A DNA stretch of 64,000 bases from Dastarcus helophoroides. Lineage: Eukaryota > Arthropoda > Insecta > Coleoptera > Bothrideridae. Below the pieces are notes generated by a model, which worked only from the letters and a program-made list of their open reading frames with translations, searched no databases and was not told the DNA's origin. The position numbers and the translations under genes were made by a program. This document shows positions 1 to 9,689 of this stretch, one piece after another; the stretch's first letter is position 1; each line of letters starts with the position of its first letter. The DNA is taken from the NCBI GenBank assembly GCA_028583605.1, contig CM053332.1:10404442-10468441 (forward strand). Direction: 5' to 3'.

Positions 1-215
1 TTTTCAAATGCAATAATTGACTCTGGCACTAACAGGTAAAAAGAATGAGTCCAAATAGAATAGTCCCCATCGCACTGGAATGGAAACCGGAAGGATAGCG
101 CCACCCTGGAAGACCACCCAAAAGATGACGAGACAGCTATAACAAGAATAACCATAGAATACGGTTAAAGAACAGATCAGCAAGATCTAATAGAAGAAAG
201 AGAACAAGAAGAAGA
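1..215 (+). pseudogene. 3' tail of an RTE-type LINE (C-terminal region of the polyprotein)
   Basis: With frameshifts ignored, positions 40-190 read as a basic stretch of the kind RMSPNRIVPIALEWKPEG followed by HPGRPPKR. This is the usual C-terminal region of RTE-like LINE polyproteins, downstream of the reverse transcriptase. An in-frame stop follows WKPEG. The DNA ends in a GAAGAAAGAGAA-type purine tract at about 150-215, closely matching the 3' end of the larger LINE that finishes near 5135, so both probably belong to related families. The window starts inside the element, so its 5' part lies outside. It is non-coding today. Confidence rests on motif resemblance only. Confidence 0.55.
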
Positions 216-1440
216 ATATGGCGTGTGACCCCTCATTGAACAGGTGATAAAAGACGAATCCAGCATACTTATATTAAAACCACTCGCAGAAAAATCTTTT
301 TTTTTTTCAAGCAATCCAGTATTATATTTAAATTGCATGAGGTTACAAAAAAATATTGGGCGAAATACCAATATATATAAAAAGTAAAACTGGAACCACT
401 AAGTTATTTATACTTGCGGTTTTGAATGTGAAACCATTCTTGGATGTGGATGGATATTAAATTAAATTTAATAAGTAAATAAGGAGAAATTGTCTAGCAT
501 TTCCTAAAAACAATTGTTACCTGGTAATAAATAGTACAACCCGTTTACAAATTATTGAAAGGTAGCAATTATTGATTTTAATTAGGAACACGTACACAAT
601 CTGCCGATAAAAATATTCCCGTCTGATTTAAATATTTAAATAATGCACAACCTTTGTAATTTATCCGTGCTTTTTCTATTTTTTATCTAACCTGTTATTA
701 TAGTACCCCGAGGTCGTCGCTTACAATAAAACTACCGTAACATACTGCACAAAAATGTCATAAAAAATTCCACAATTCTTAATTACGCACAGTAATAAAC
801 AGAACATTTTAATCGGCAAATTATTAATTGCCCATTTTTATTGATATTTTTCCTCGGAGGTCATATAAGTTTTTTGACAACACCAGTAATCAGTGTGTAC
901 TATGGCAATTAAATATAATTTTATTTCGTAATGAACACAAGCCTTGAACAATCGCTGTAATCACAGAGTTAACTGCCCTTATGATAGTCGCTTATTTTCT
1001 TTTGTATAATCGTGGGAATATACGACAGAATTTTTACAAATGTTCCACTATTCTGGGACCATTGCGAAGATTAGAGTTAATGTACATGAAATTGTTAAAA
1101 TTTGTAAACGAATACATTTTAGAAACGTCCTGTAAATCGTACAATCAAATGCTATGAAAACTCTCCGTGGCGGAAGGAAGCGAATTAAATCTGGTTTTCC
1201 AATTAGATACTAATTTACTTAAGATATAACTAATGCTTTTAGTTTAATGGTTAAAGTAATTCCGACTTAGGCAATTCCAAACGCATAGAATTATCTCATG
1301 AAAGAATAGTACATTTTGGTAATTTATTATATAACATTATAGTGAACCAAAAGAACTTTAAAAACTATCTTGCCAGAATTTAAATCTACTGCTAATTTAA
1401 ACCAAACGAGTACCTAAGATCGTAAACGCTATGGGAAAAT
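216..1440. other. AT-rich DNA with no recognisable feature
   Basis: Both strands are full of stops and I see no domain, RNA gene or clear repeat. Confidence 0.5.
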
Positions 1441-1881
1441 GTTATAAATACATGTTGAAGGGTTGTAGGGGCTGTATTAGAGAGGTAGTACCTTTTATCA
1501 AAGTCGGTGGCACCCACTGGAATTCAGTGAGTGGGCGGCGATAACTGGTCTCACGGAGCACCCAATTCTCACTTATGGCACCACACCCCGGTAAACTGCA
1601 TCCACCTGAAGGCTATTTAAGTGAGGATAGCCAGATATGGTGAGCAGCGTCTGATCTCTATGTTAGGATCGACTGTATTAAAACTAGGAAGGCAACAGGA
1701 AACCACCTAGTAATTACTCCCAAGAGAACCACAGGAATAAAGGAATAAATTAAAGTCAAAATTTTTCGGAGGTAAAAATAGTCCCCTGATCGGATCTCCG
1801 GGGAGGGACTGACTTGAATGTTACAGAAAAAAGACACAACATACGAAACCTATAAGAATTGAAACCTGAAAGGTAAGGAGT

Positions 1882-2684
1882 TTGCTTCAGGTTGGAAAAC
1901 TAGCAAATCTTGTCCAAGAAATGAGCAGACTCAAACTGGACATTCTGGGAGTAATAGAAACCAAATGGCCTGACTCCGGATCATGTAGCATCGAAAACGG
2001 TACATTTTACTACTTCGAAAATAAGGACAGAAATCACAGAAATGGTACAGAAGTAATAATTTCGAAGAAACTGATGAAATCAGTCGTGAACTCCATTTTC
2101 TATTCCGATCGCATTGTCATGATAAAAATTAAAACTAAACTTGTCGACCTAAATATAATTCAAGTATATATGCACCAATAGCAGACCATAATATAGAACA
2201 GTTTTACAGTGATACAAAGGAACTACTAAAATTAATTAAGAAGTAAGAGGTCAATATAATCATGGGGGATCTAAATGCTAAACTAGGAAAAAGTAGATTT
2301 CACAACATCATTGGGCCCTTTGGGTTAGGAACAAGAAAGGAAAGAGGTAGTACCAAGAAGAAAGCAAGACAGTCAGTAATACCTGGTTTCAACATCGCCC
2401 ATCGTCCTCTGCATACCTGGAAGTCACCAAGAAAACCGACAGAGAATGTAATTCGTAACCACATAGATTATATACTTATAAACTCTAGATTTTCTTCTTC
2501 CATAAAAGCGGCATGCACATATTCTGGTGCTAATATAGGAAGCGATCACATACTACTTATGGCAGTATTGAGAATAGCGATCTCGAAGCATAAAAAAGAA
2601 GCACCAAGACGTTTAATGGCATTAAATTCGCAGATGCAAAATTTGTCTTCCAAAATCGAAGGAGGTGACATTACACAATCATGA
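1882..2684 (+). pseudogene. LINE 1 endonuclease domain (broken)
   Basis: This is an exonuclease-endonuclease-phosphatase type nuclease, which in LINEs nicks the target DNA to prime reverse transcription. The first piece (1882-2181) carries the IETKW motif, with the conserved catalytic glutamate, and ends in IIQVYMHQ where the family has IIQVYAP. After a stop and a short unreadable stretch, a second piece (2262-2684) carries GDLNAKLG, then NHIDYIL and finally GSDHILL, whose Asp-His pair is the family's catalytic end motif. The order and spacing fit an RTE endonuclease. At least one stop (near 2181) and internal deletions around 2340-2400 remove activity. The upstream N-terminal TWN motif is not clear here. 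Confidence 0.75.
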
Positions 2685-2899
2685 AGAGAAATAGCAAATG
2701 CGCTAAAAATCTCCTCCCAAGATGTGTTAGGATGTAGTTCCAGAAATGAAAAACAAAAATGGATGACCAATAAAATTCTACTACTCATGGAAGAATGCAG
2801 AAAATTCAAAAATAATCAAGACAAGTATAGAAATCTGCAATAACGGATAAGGTCAGAAATCGAATTTGCAAAAACGAATGGCTCAAAAATGCAGTGAAA

Positions 2900-5095
2900 T
2901 AGAACAACTTCAACATAAACATGATGATTTTAACCTACATAAAAGACTCAAAGAAACTATTGAGTTATTTAAAAAAACGGAACTTAGGTATAATAGTCAA
3001 TGAAGATAACCAGATAGTCGTAAACAATTCTGAAAAATGTAAGATATTGAAGGACTCCGTAGAAAATTTTTTTTATGACAACAGACCGACTAAGAAATCT
3101 AGAGATCGAGAACAATATGGATGGCCCTTCTATTACTAAAGAAGAGATAAAAAAAGCTATAGACATCTCAAAAAATAACAAAACAGCTGGATCAGATGAG
3201 ATACCAGCAGAAATACTCAAACTCCTAGATGACAGAGGCATTGCAGTACTTTACAAGTTATTTAACCAAATATATGACACGGGTCATTACCCAGAACAGT
3301 GGCTCTTTTCCGCTTCTATTTCTCTACCAAGGAAGATCAACGCATGGAAATGTGAAAGACTTATTAGCCTCTTGAGCCATTCCCTAAACATTTTCCGAGA
3401 AATATTACATCGGAGATTGTATAAAAAGTGTGACAACGCTATAAGTGACCCTCAGTTTGAATTTAGACAAGAGCTTGGCACAAGAGAAGCACTAGTTGCA
3501 ACGCAAGTCCTAATAATTCAGTTATAACCAGCAAAAAACGCATGTCTATACTTCATAGACTACGAAAAACCTTTTGACAGAATACAACATCACAAACTCA
3601 TGCAACTTCTCAGGAGACTTGATTTGGATCAAAAAGACATCCGGTGCATCAAAAACTTATATTGGCTCCAATCAGCAAGAGTAAGACTAACTAGTGGCCT
3701 ATCAAACCAAATATATATCCCTAGAGGAATGCAGCAAGGGTCTATATTATCGCCACTTTTGTTTAATTTGTATTCAGAAACTGTATTTCAAAAGTCGCTT
3801 GAGGGCAGGGGAATTGGAATCAGAGCCAATGGAGTTTGGATAAATAATATAAGCTATGCGGACGAGACAATTCTGGTTGCAGATAATATGGATGATCTGC
3901 AACAGTTAGTCAATTTAGTAGGAGAATATAGCCAGGACATGGAACTAGACATAAACACAAAGAAAACCAATTTATGACTATCACAAAAGAAAAAGATAAA
4001 TTTGGAAATGCCAATTTAGCATATAAGGGAAAACCTTTGGAACGGGTATAAAGATTTAAATACCTGGGAACATGGCTTTAAGAGAAATGGTCATCAAACA
4101 AAGGAATTGAGTGCAGAATCGAACAAGCCCGAGGCGAGTTCTTGAAACTTAAGAAAGTGTTCACTTGCAGTGACTTCGATCATGGTCTTTGCCTGATGCC
4201 GCCTCCACACTCGCGCGCGAATCGCTGCGTGGATTCGCGCTGTGATTCGCGCGCGATTTTTGCACGAAAAACATGCCTCTCCACACTCGCAAACTTCGCA
4301 GTGTAGTTCGCGCTTCCAAGAGAAATGGACCCACAGGTAGCCACTGCTGCTGCCGCTGCACTTTGCGCTATAGCATATTATAATTATCTGTATATTAAAA
4401 ATAAACACCAAATAAAGAAAAAGAGAAAATAGTCCTCTCTGAAACCACACAATAATCACTAGAAAAGACAAACTGTGACTGAATTCACGCCACGAGAGTA
4501 GATGCATTCGCGCTTGCTCCATGCGAAAGTCCCGCGAACCCTTTGACGCGGACCAAAAAACCGACTTCGAACGGAGAACAGCGCAAAGCGCGAACGCGAA
4601 GACGCGAAAGCCTCCACACTCGCGTTCGCGCTATTTCGCGGGCTTTCGTGGCGCGACTGTGGAGCCGGCATGAGATATTTGAGGTGTTTTTCTGGTCAGT
4701 ACTCCCGTACGGTATGGAAAGCTGGACCCTAAAAGTAAAGGCTATAAACAAATTGGAAGCATTCGAGGTGTGGATATATCGCAGAATCTTTAAAATACCA
4801 TAGACAGCCAGGATAAGAAACGAGGACGTTCTGAAATGTTTCAATTAAGATCGAGAACTTTTTAACACTATAAAAAAAAAGAACTACAGCATACCTGGGT
4901 CACATTATGCGCAACAATAAATATCAAATTCTCCATCTAATTATGGAGGGCAAAATTGGGGTAAAAGAGGAGTAGGACGAAGAAAAATGTCATGCTGAGA
5001 AGCGTGAGACAGTGGATAAGCATACACGATATACAATCATCGATTCGCAAAGCCAACGACAGAGAAGTAATGGAAAATGTGGTCGAAAACATCCA
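2900..5095 (+). pseudogene. LINE 1 reverse transcriptase and C-terminal domain (broken, interrupted)
   Basis: This is the LINE RNA-dependent DNA polymerase. Pieces at 2921-3139, 3075-3527 and 3600-3977 lie in different frames. They show, in order, the KAGSDEIPAE-like finger motif (here NNKTAGSDEIPAEILK), FVDYEKAFD-like residues around 3552-3580, RGMQQGSILSPLLFN and the catalytic box SYADET. The family has YADD, so the second catalytic Asp is Glu here and the copy would be weak or dead even if in frame. The thumb continues to FLKLKKVFTCSDFD at about 4184, is interrupted by the 4198-4669 element, and resumes at about 4672 with GMESWTLKVKAINKLEAFE. A basic tail ends near 5095. Confidence 0.8.
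4198..4669. mobile_element. CpG-rich inverted-repeat (MITE-like) transposon nested in LINE 1
   Basis: The ends are imperfect inverted repeats: the left starts GCCGCCTCCACACTCGCG and the complement of the right end starts GCCGGCTCCACAGTCGCG. The flanks are AT on both sides (4196-4197 and 4670-4671; ATG is equally possible with a one-base shift). Excising the element together with one copy of the duplication brings the two halves of the LINE reading frame back into phase, which fixes the boundaries well. The interior is full of CGCG and TTCGCG words, in sharp contrast to the AT-rich surroundings. It has no transposase and the ORFs that cross it are fortuitous. Superfamily unresolved; PIF/Harbinger-like or another cut-and-paste type are candidates. 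Confidence 0.8.
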
Positions 5096-5139
5096 TTAAT
5101 GGATAAGAAGAAAGAGAAGAAGAACAGCTTTGTTCTCAC

Positions 5140-6158
5140 GTTAACATGTACAGTAAAAATATTTAAATAGGTAAAAAAAGTAGCAAGGTTCCAAAAGATT
5201 AGTCTGTTCCTAATGTGGAAGGTTTGATGTACTTAATTGCAGTCAACTTCGAATATAAGTAACGAACTTTGTATATAACGAATGACCGCTTATAACGAAC
5301 AAGCTCCATAAGAAAGTAAGTATTTCTTCTTCGTTTATAATGAACACCTGATTATAACGAACTATTTTGAGATCTCCTTGGTGGTTCGTTATTTTCAAAG
5401 TTACGTATTTGACGAAAATGAAACGATGTTAATATGCCAAGCAAGTTGGACAATAATTGTATAACTGCAACTTTTATTAAACACCTTAACCTTCTTAAGT
5501 AAATATCTGATATTAAAAACTAAATTAGATTCAAATTATATACAGATTTGCCTAGTTAAAGACTTATTATGTAAGCATAGCTGTTATTAGAGTAATCTTT
5601 ATGTCCATTTTAATGTCAAGATCTTAAAACGTTTTTATAAATGAAGGAATAATGTGCAACTTCTTAAGTATATGCCAAATTAACCTGCGAGGTTTGATCT
5701 GGTGATACGGTAAATGGATAATTAAAGTTAAAGAAAATGATAAATGTTGTAATTGTATTGACTCGTGCACAGTTATTTCTACAGTCCAACAATCTGAAAA
5801 GGGCTAAACTTCGAACGTATGACGGCTTTCGCATGAGTAGTTCATTATCAGTGAAAATACTGTCCGTCAGGAGGTCAGGACATTACTAAATTTTACAACA
5901 AATGTACTAGCCACGGAAATTAAAAATAAAAGTAATCCTAAAATTTCAGGTAATTTTCAAAATGCTGTAACCCAAAGAACAATGGCCGCAGAGAAAAAAA
6001 TGCCAGTTATGGGGACTACCCACAGAAGTGAAAACTGAAAAACTTGATATAACAGTTGTTTTTTTAGTTTCCAAATTAATTGTAATATCCAAAATCAAAA
6101 TTTCTTAATTTGTAAATTGGATTTATTATAAGTCCAGTTTTTACATCATTTGTATTTG
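5140..6158. other. Non-coding stretch with possible pogo-like repeat fragment
   Basis: Around 5238-5395 the motif TATAACGAAC or close variants recurs several times, beginning at CAGTCAACTTCGAATATAAG. This resembles end regions of pogo/Tigger-type elements, but no matching opposite end was found. Positions 5996-6055 (core CAGAAGTGAAAACT) recur at 60335-60390. The rest shows nothing recognisable. Confidence 0.35.
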
Positions 6159-6160
6159 TA

Positions 6161-6575
6161 TGCGAGGGTCGTTCAATAAAGCAATTTTTTTTTTATTTCT
6201 CAACATAATCTCCTGTCAACTTTATACATTTTTCCAAATGTTTTTTCAAATTTTGTATGCCCTCCGAAAAATAGGATTTCGGAAGTTCATCAAAATAATC
6301 ATTCGTTTGCGCAATGATCTCCTTGTTGGAAGTGAACCATCGTTCGCCAAACCAGTTTTCCAAATTCCGAAGCAAGAAAAAATAACTTCGGCTCAAGTCT
6401 GGTAAATATGGTGGGTGTTGAAACAATTCGATTTCTAATTCCATAATTTTGGCCAGCGAAATAGCGCAGGTGTGCCTACTCGTACTGTCCTGATGCAAGA
6501 GGATTTTTTTCTTCTTAAAATGTGAAACTGAAACTATTCTTTGCATGATCGACATAGTGTGAATGATGTTCATTT
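6161..6575 (-). mobile_element. Mariner remnant: C-terminal half and one terminal inverted repeat
   Basis: Read on the minus strand, 6573-6193 encodes the C-terminal part of a mariner transposase: KKKKILLHQD (second catalytic Asp), HPPYLPDLSRSYFFL and a typical final stretch ending GDYVEK. The third catalytic position, PSDFF in active relatives, reads RSYFF, so the Asp is lost. The terminal repeat GCGAGGGTCGTTCAATAAA lies at 6162-6180, next to a TA at 6159-6160. The N-terminal half and the other terminal repeat are missing, so the copy is dead and truncated. Some substitutions (NAPS to STSR) suggest it is old. Confidence 0.85.
6193..6573 (-). pseudogene. Mariner transposase C-terminal fragment
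   Basis: The 126-residue open frame covers roughly the last third of a 345-residue mariner transposase (D34D DDE recombinase). It contains the HQD motif around residue 48 and the YLPDL motif around residue 78. The last catalytic Asp is replaced by Tyr. The first 20 residues do not match the family and probably come from fused DNA after deletion. Confidence 0.8.
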
Positions 6576-6579
6576 TCCC

Positions 6580-7796
6580 GGATTTTGTTAAATATGAAGT
6601 AATTTAACCGTTCTGGAAGTAACGTAAAATTTTTATATATTTTGATAACTGCAAGGAACATAACTAACACAAATCACAGTTTTTTAATTCTATTACTCGT
6701 CTTACTCATATCTACATAATACTGTCAACATTAGAGCATCTTGGTAATAAGAATTAGGAATGGTGATGCGAATTAGCGTAATGGTCACGCCAAACCATAA
6801 GTTCCCCCCTCCCCCCTATGAAAAGTCTCTCAACGAGCCTAAAGAAATGTTCACTTCAAAAAGCAAATTTAAATCCAAGTATCAAGTTTTTAAGTTAATA
6901 TAAGAAAACCATCGACCAAATATCTTTCAAAATTTTTGCTTACCCTTAAAAAGGTCCACATACTTCAATTTTTTTTTGTAGTGATCTGATTTCAAAGCTC
7001 TTCTAGATAGTTTAACCCTTTTAGATTTGATAAAGCTGAAAATTTAAACTGTATCCTTTGAATGTCAAAAGACTCCAAAAAATCGCTGGAAATTTCAAAG
7101 TGCTGCAATTTGTTTTTTATTTTTAATGTCATTTTAAGCGGAATAAAAAAAATTGCAGTCCTTTAAAACAGAGTTACTTTGCGATGCGTTGAGTTCGAAA
7201 ATTTATAAACAATAACCCTTAGTCTATCCATTATTTTTAAAATTGCGGCCCTTAAGCAAATATCCCTGATTACGGAATTATTTAATCCTTTTTTTTTTAA
7301 TCAACTTCGTCACACTAATCACTTCTTATCCAAAAATAATTACTAGGGCGTAGAGAATGCTTTGAAATGTTCAAAATACAACTCTCGTTTACTGTAGGAT
7401 CACTATTGCCCATCATTACTAAAATCAAAAATAACTTTTTTGTTTTGACAGACGATAACTAATTTAGAGAAAAATCCTAGTACAGGACTCGAAGAAAAAT
7501 CAAATCAAACAGGAATTTAGAGAATTTAAGAGAAATTATCCAGAAGGGGTTTATAATGAAATTCTTGGAATAAAATTGAAGAACGTGGACTTTTTTAAAG
7601 GTAAGCACAATTTTGGAAACAATTTTGGCCAATGCTTTCCTTATAATTACTCAAAAATACCAGAAGTGAAAAAATTTAAACTCGAGATCTTGATAACTAG
7701 AAACTTAAAGCTCTAATTTACCTTTTTATTTTTTTCTTATGGCCATTTTACTTTCAGTTAGTGTCTTTTAAAATTTACCTAAGAATATACAGTTGT
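6580..7796. other. AT-rich DNA with a SINE-tail-like patch
   Basis: Positions 6765-6870 contain ATTAGCGTAATGGTCACGCC followed by GAGCCTAAAGAAATGTTCACTTC. The second part resembles the tails of the SINE-like copies near 60985 and 62880 (TGCCTAAAG...TTTTCACTTC). The rest is AT-rich with no coding signal. Confidence 0.35.
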
Positions 7797-7863
7797 CATG
7801 GCTATTAAACTTTATTAACAATTAAAACAACAACAGATATTAAATGTTTCTATAAATATTTGC

Positions 7864-7908
7864 TACGACCGGACCCGGTTTCGCTTTACCGCATTATCAG
7901 CGATTATA
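7864..7908 (-). ncRNA. Hammerhead ribozyme motif (family B, left arm, minus strand)
   Basis: On the minus strand the order is TATAATCG, CTGATAA, TGC-GGTAAA-GC, GAAA, CCGGGTC, CGGTCGTA. The core base G8 is A here, which should abolish or strongly reduce cleavage. Pairings of stems I and III are otherwise kept, so this is a decayed version of the motif in the right arm. Confidence 0.5.
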
Positions 7909-7950
7909 CCAACTGATTGTTAGCATAACAACGGCTAACCAAATTGCTGG

Positions 7951-7995
7951 TATAACCGCCGATGATGCTGTAAAGTGAAACCTGGTCCGGTCGTA
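7951..7995 (+). ncRNA. Hammerhead ribozyme motif (family B, right arm, copy 1)
   Basis: Stem I is TATAACCG (7951-7958) with CGGTCGTA (7988-7995), 8 positions with one mismatch and one wobble. The core CCGATGA (7959-7965) differs from the consensus CTGATGA by one base. Stem II is GCT/AGT around loop GTAA, then GAAA (7977-7980), a tiny stem III CCTGG, and cleavage triplet GTC at 7985-7987. The C-for-U change in the core would weaken activity. Confidence 0.6.
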
Positions 7996-8074
7996 GCAAA
8001 TATTTATAGGAATATCGTGGAATTTTTAATATCTGTTTTTGCTTTAATTATTAATAAAGTTTAACCGTTATGAT

Positions 8075-9157
8075 ATACTTTTTAAATTGATCGTGCTGCA
8101 ATTATTTCTGAATCTGTTTTGTTGTTGTTCATGCGCAAAACAAACAAACCACCAAGAACAAGAACAAGCAAGATTCTTGCTAGCAAAAGTCAAACCATCA
8201 AGAAATTTGTAAGGCAAGAAATAAAACAACTTTAAACAAAAAAAAACAACATATAAGGTTAGATAATGAGACAAGAAATCTTGCCCAATATTTATTACAC
8301 AGGACTGGATTGCATTAATTATATTAACCATCAGGAGTCCATGGATCCCAGGTTAAGTAACCTTGCTTTACTCGTTGAAACAATGTTTTCCAAAATTAAT
8401 GTCAAATAACATGACATGGTGATAATTTTAGGTCTAAATGCTACTGTAAACCATAAATATTTTGTTTTATTACTATTCTTAAGATTCGTCGAAATTTTTG
8501 AAAACATGCAACATATCATCGAAGGATCAGGTTCCCGCCGATACATTTACGTATAAAAAGAATCAACCTTAGTTTCAAAAACTAATCCTCAGTTTTACAA
8601 GGTAAACGAAACGAACCCAATGATTCTCCATGGCGGCACATGAATTTCAACACAATCAGCAGTGGTAGTAGTAAATGTTATTCATCAATGCATCTAACTG
8701 AATCTGTTATTATAGTTCTTTGTCTAAGTTTCGTGAAGAGAGAGGGAAGACCTTGACTAACCTCGTTGGCTTTATTTCTAATGGCGGAACAATTATTAAC
8801 GAAACTCCATTTTATTGTTGTTTATGAGAAAAGTTTTGATATTCTTTTAAGCGCGAAACTCTCGACTTCATTCCCCTCTCGAATCGCCCAGGAAGCAATT
8901 TAAAACCATCAAGACGCAATTTGACGCTCAAAATAATGCGATAAAATCCACGCATGAAATCCTTTATTTCTTTTAGAGTTAATTATATTGCGGCTTAATG
9001 TTTCGAAATAATTGTGTGTAAACTTGGTGTTACAATTAAACAAAATATTAAAAACAAATAAGCCGGTAGCGTATCCAGAATTCCGGGAAGGGGAGAACGG
9101 GGGTAAAAGTAACCTCTTGTTATATACCAAACCCAATCTACTAATTTTTATTCATAC
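8075..9157. other. No recognisable gene
   Basis: Short open frames on the minus strand (8068-8546) show no family resemblance. A patch at 9063-9110 (GTAGCGTATCCAGAATTCC then G-rich) resembles the GGCGTAGCTAG-type ends seen at 19559 and 39653 but is not clear enough to call. Confidence 0.35.
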
Positions 9158-9485
9158 TGTGGCGCGTTATCAGTTCGAATGATTAACACTTGGTGAATTG
9201 TAACCACTTTATTTCAAAATTGAACTCGGAACACTACAATTGACTCACTAAACTAACCAACTAATTAACACTGTTTAATTAACTAATTTATTCTTTGACT
9301 TCTAATTAACTGAGGCAAGGCCGACCCGCCTTATATAGGTCCCTCTTCGGGTTCTAGAAGTAACTAGCAGATAAGTCTTATCGTTTGCAGAAATTTGTGC
9401 CGCTTGATTCAATACCGTGACCGTTTCCCCTTAACAAATTTTCTAGAAAATTCCTAACTAAATTTTATTATTACATTTTGTGACA
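9158..9485 (-). repeat. Probable solo LTR
   Basis: Read on the minus strand the segment starts TGTCACAAAATG and ends CGCGCCACA, i.e. TG...CA. It carries CCTATATAAGG as a TATA-like box (complement of about 9330-9342) followed downstream by GAAATAAAGTGG as a polyadenylation-like signal, the arrangement expected of an LTR. The flanking tetramers ATAC and ATAA are only a near match for a target duplication, and an alternative right edge at 9475 is possible. No internal gag-pol lies on either side. Confidence 0.5.
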
Positions 9486-9689
9486 ATAAGTTAATAGTGT
9501 CCAGCGCCGCGCGGTAAAATTTTTCAGCCTGATGCAACTATTCGAAATGCCGCCCCATAAAAGTTTTTTCTTTAAAATAAAACAAACCAATCTTCGATTA
9601 TGAGTTAAATAACCGATGAAAAGCTGAATGTAAGCGTAACACAGAACTGTCAACACATATGCGGCAATTATTTCAAAATTTCAATTAAA

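Larger units (their letters stand above)
1445..5135 (+). mobile_element. Decayed RTE-type non-LTR retrotransposon (LINE 1 of window)
   Basis: The element begins with a comparatively GC-rich untranslated stretch (about 1460-1860), followed by an apurinic-type endonuclease (about 1882-2640), a linker, a reverse transcriptase (about 2920-3980) and a basic C-terminal domain that resumes at about 4680 and ends near 5095. It finishes in a GAAGAAAGAGAAGAAG tract instead of a long poly(A). The domain order and the motifs GDLNAKLG, NHIDYIL, SDHILL, QQGSILSPLLFN and SYADE are those of the RTE clade. It is inactive: there are in-frame stops and frameshifts in every domain, and an inverted-repeat transposon sits at 4198-4669. 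The 5' boundary is approximate because no target duplication was found. Confidence 0.8.
7797..8072. mobile_element. Fold-back element with hammerhead motifs in both arms (copy 1)
   Basis: The two ends are inverted repeats, CTATTAAACTTTATTAACAA on the left and the complement of TTAATAAAGTTTAA on the right. The complementarity extends through AAATATTTGCTACGACCGG in the arms, so the RNA or single strand could form a long hairpin. A second copy lies at 44832-45094 and a minimal hairpin with the same termini at 20764-20840. Each arm carries a hammerhead-like core, pointing toward the element's end in each case. No open reading frame is present, so it must be mobilised in trans. Confidence 0.75.

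Noticed and set aside
4094..4844. Arg-rich and Cys/Ser-rich open frames across 4094-4844
   Set aside because: They span the CpG-rich nested transposon and cross its ends in several frames at once; only the LINE part (GMESWTLKVKAINKLEAFE) is real coding remains.
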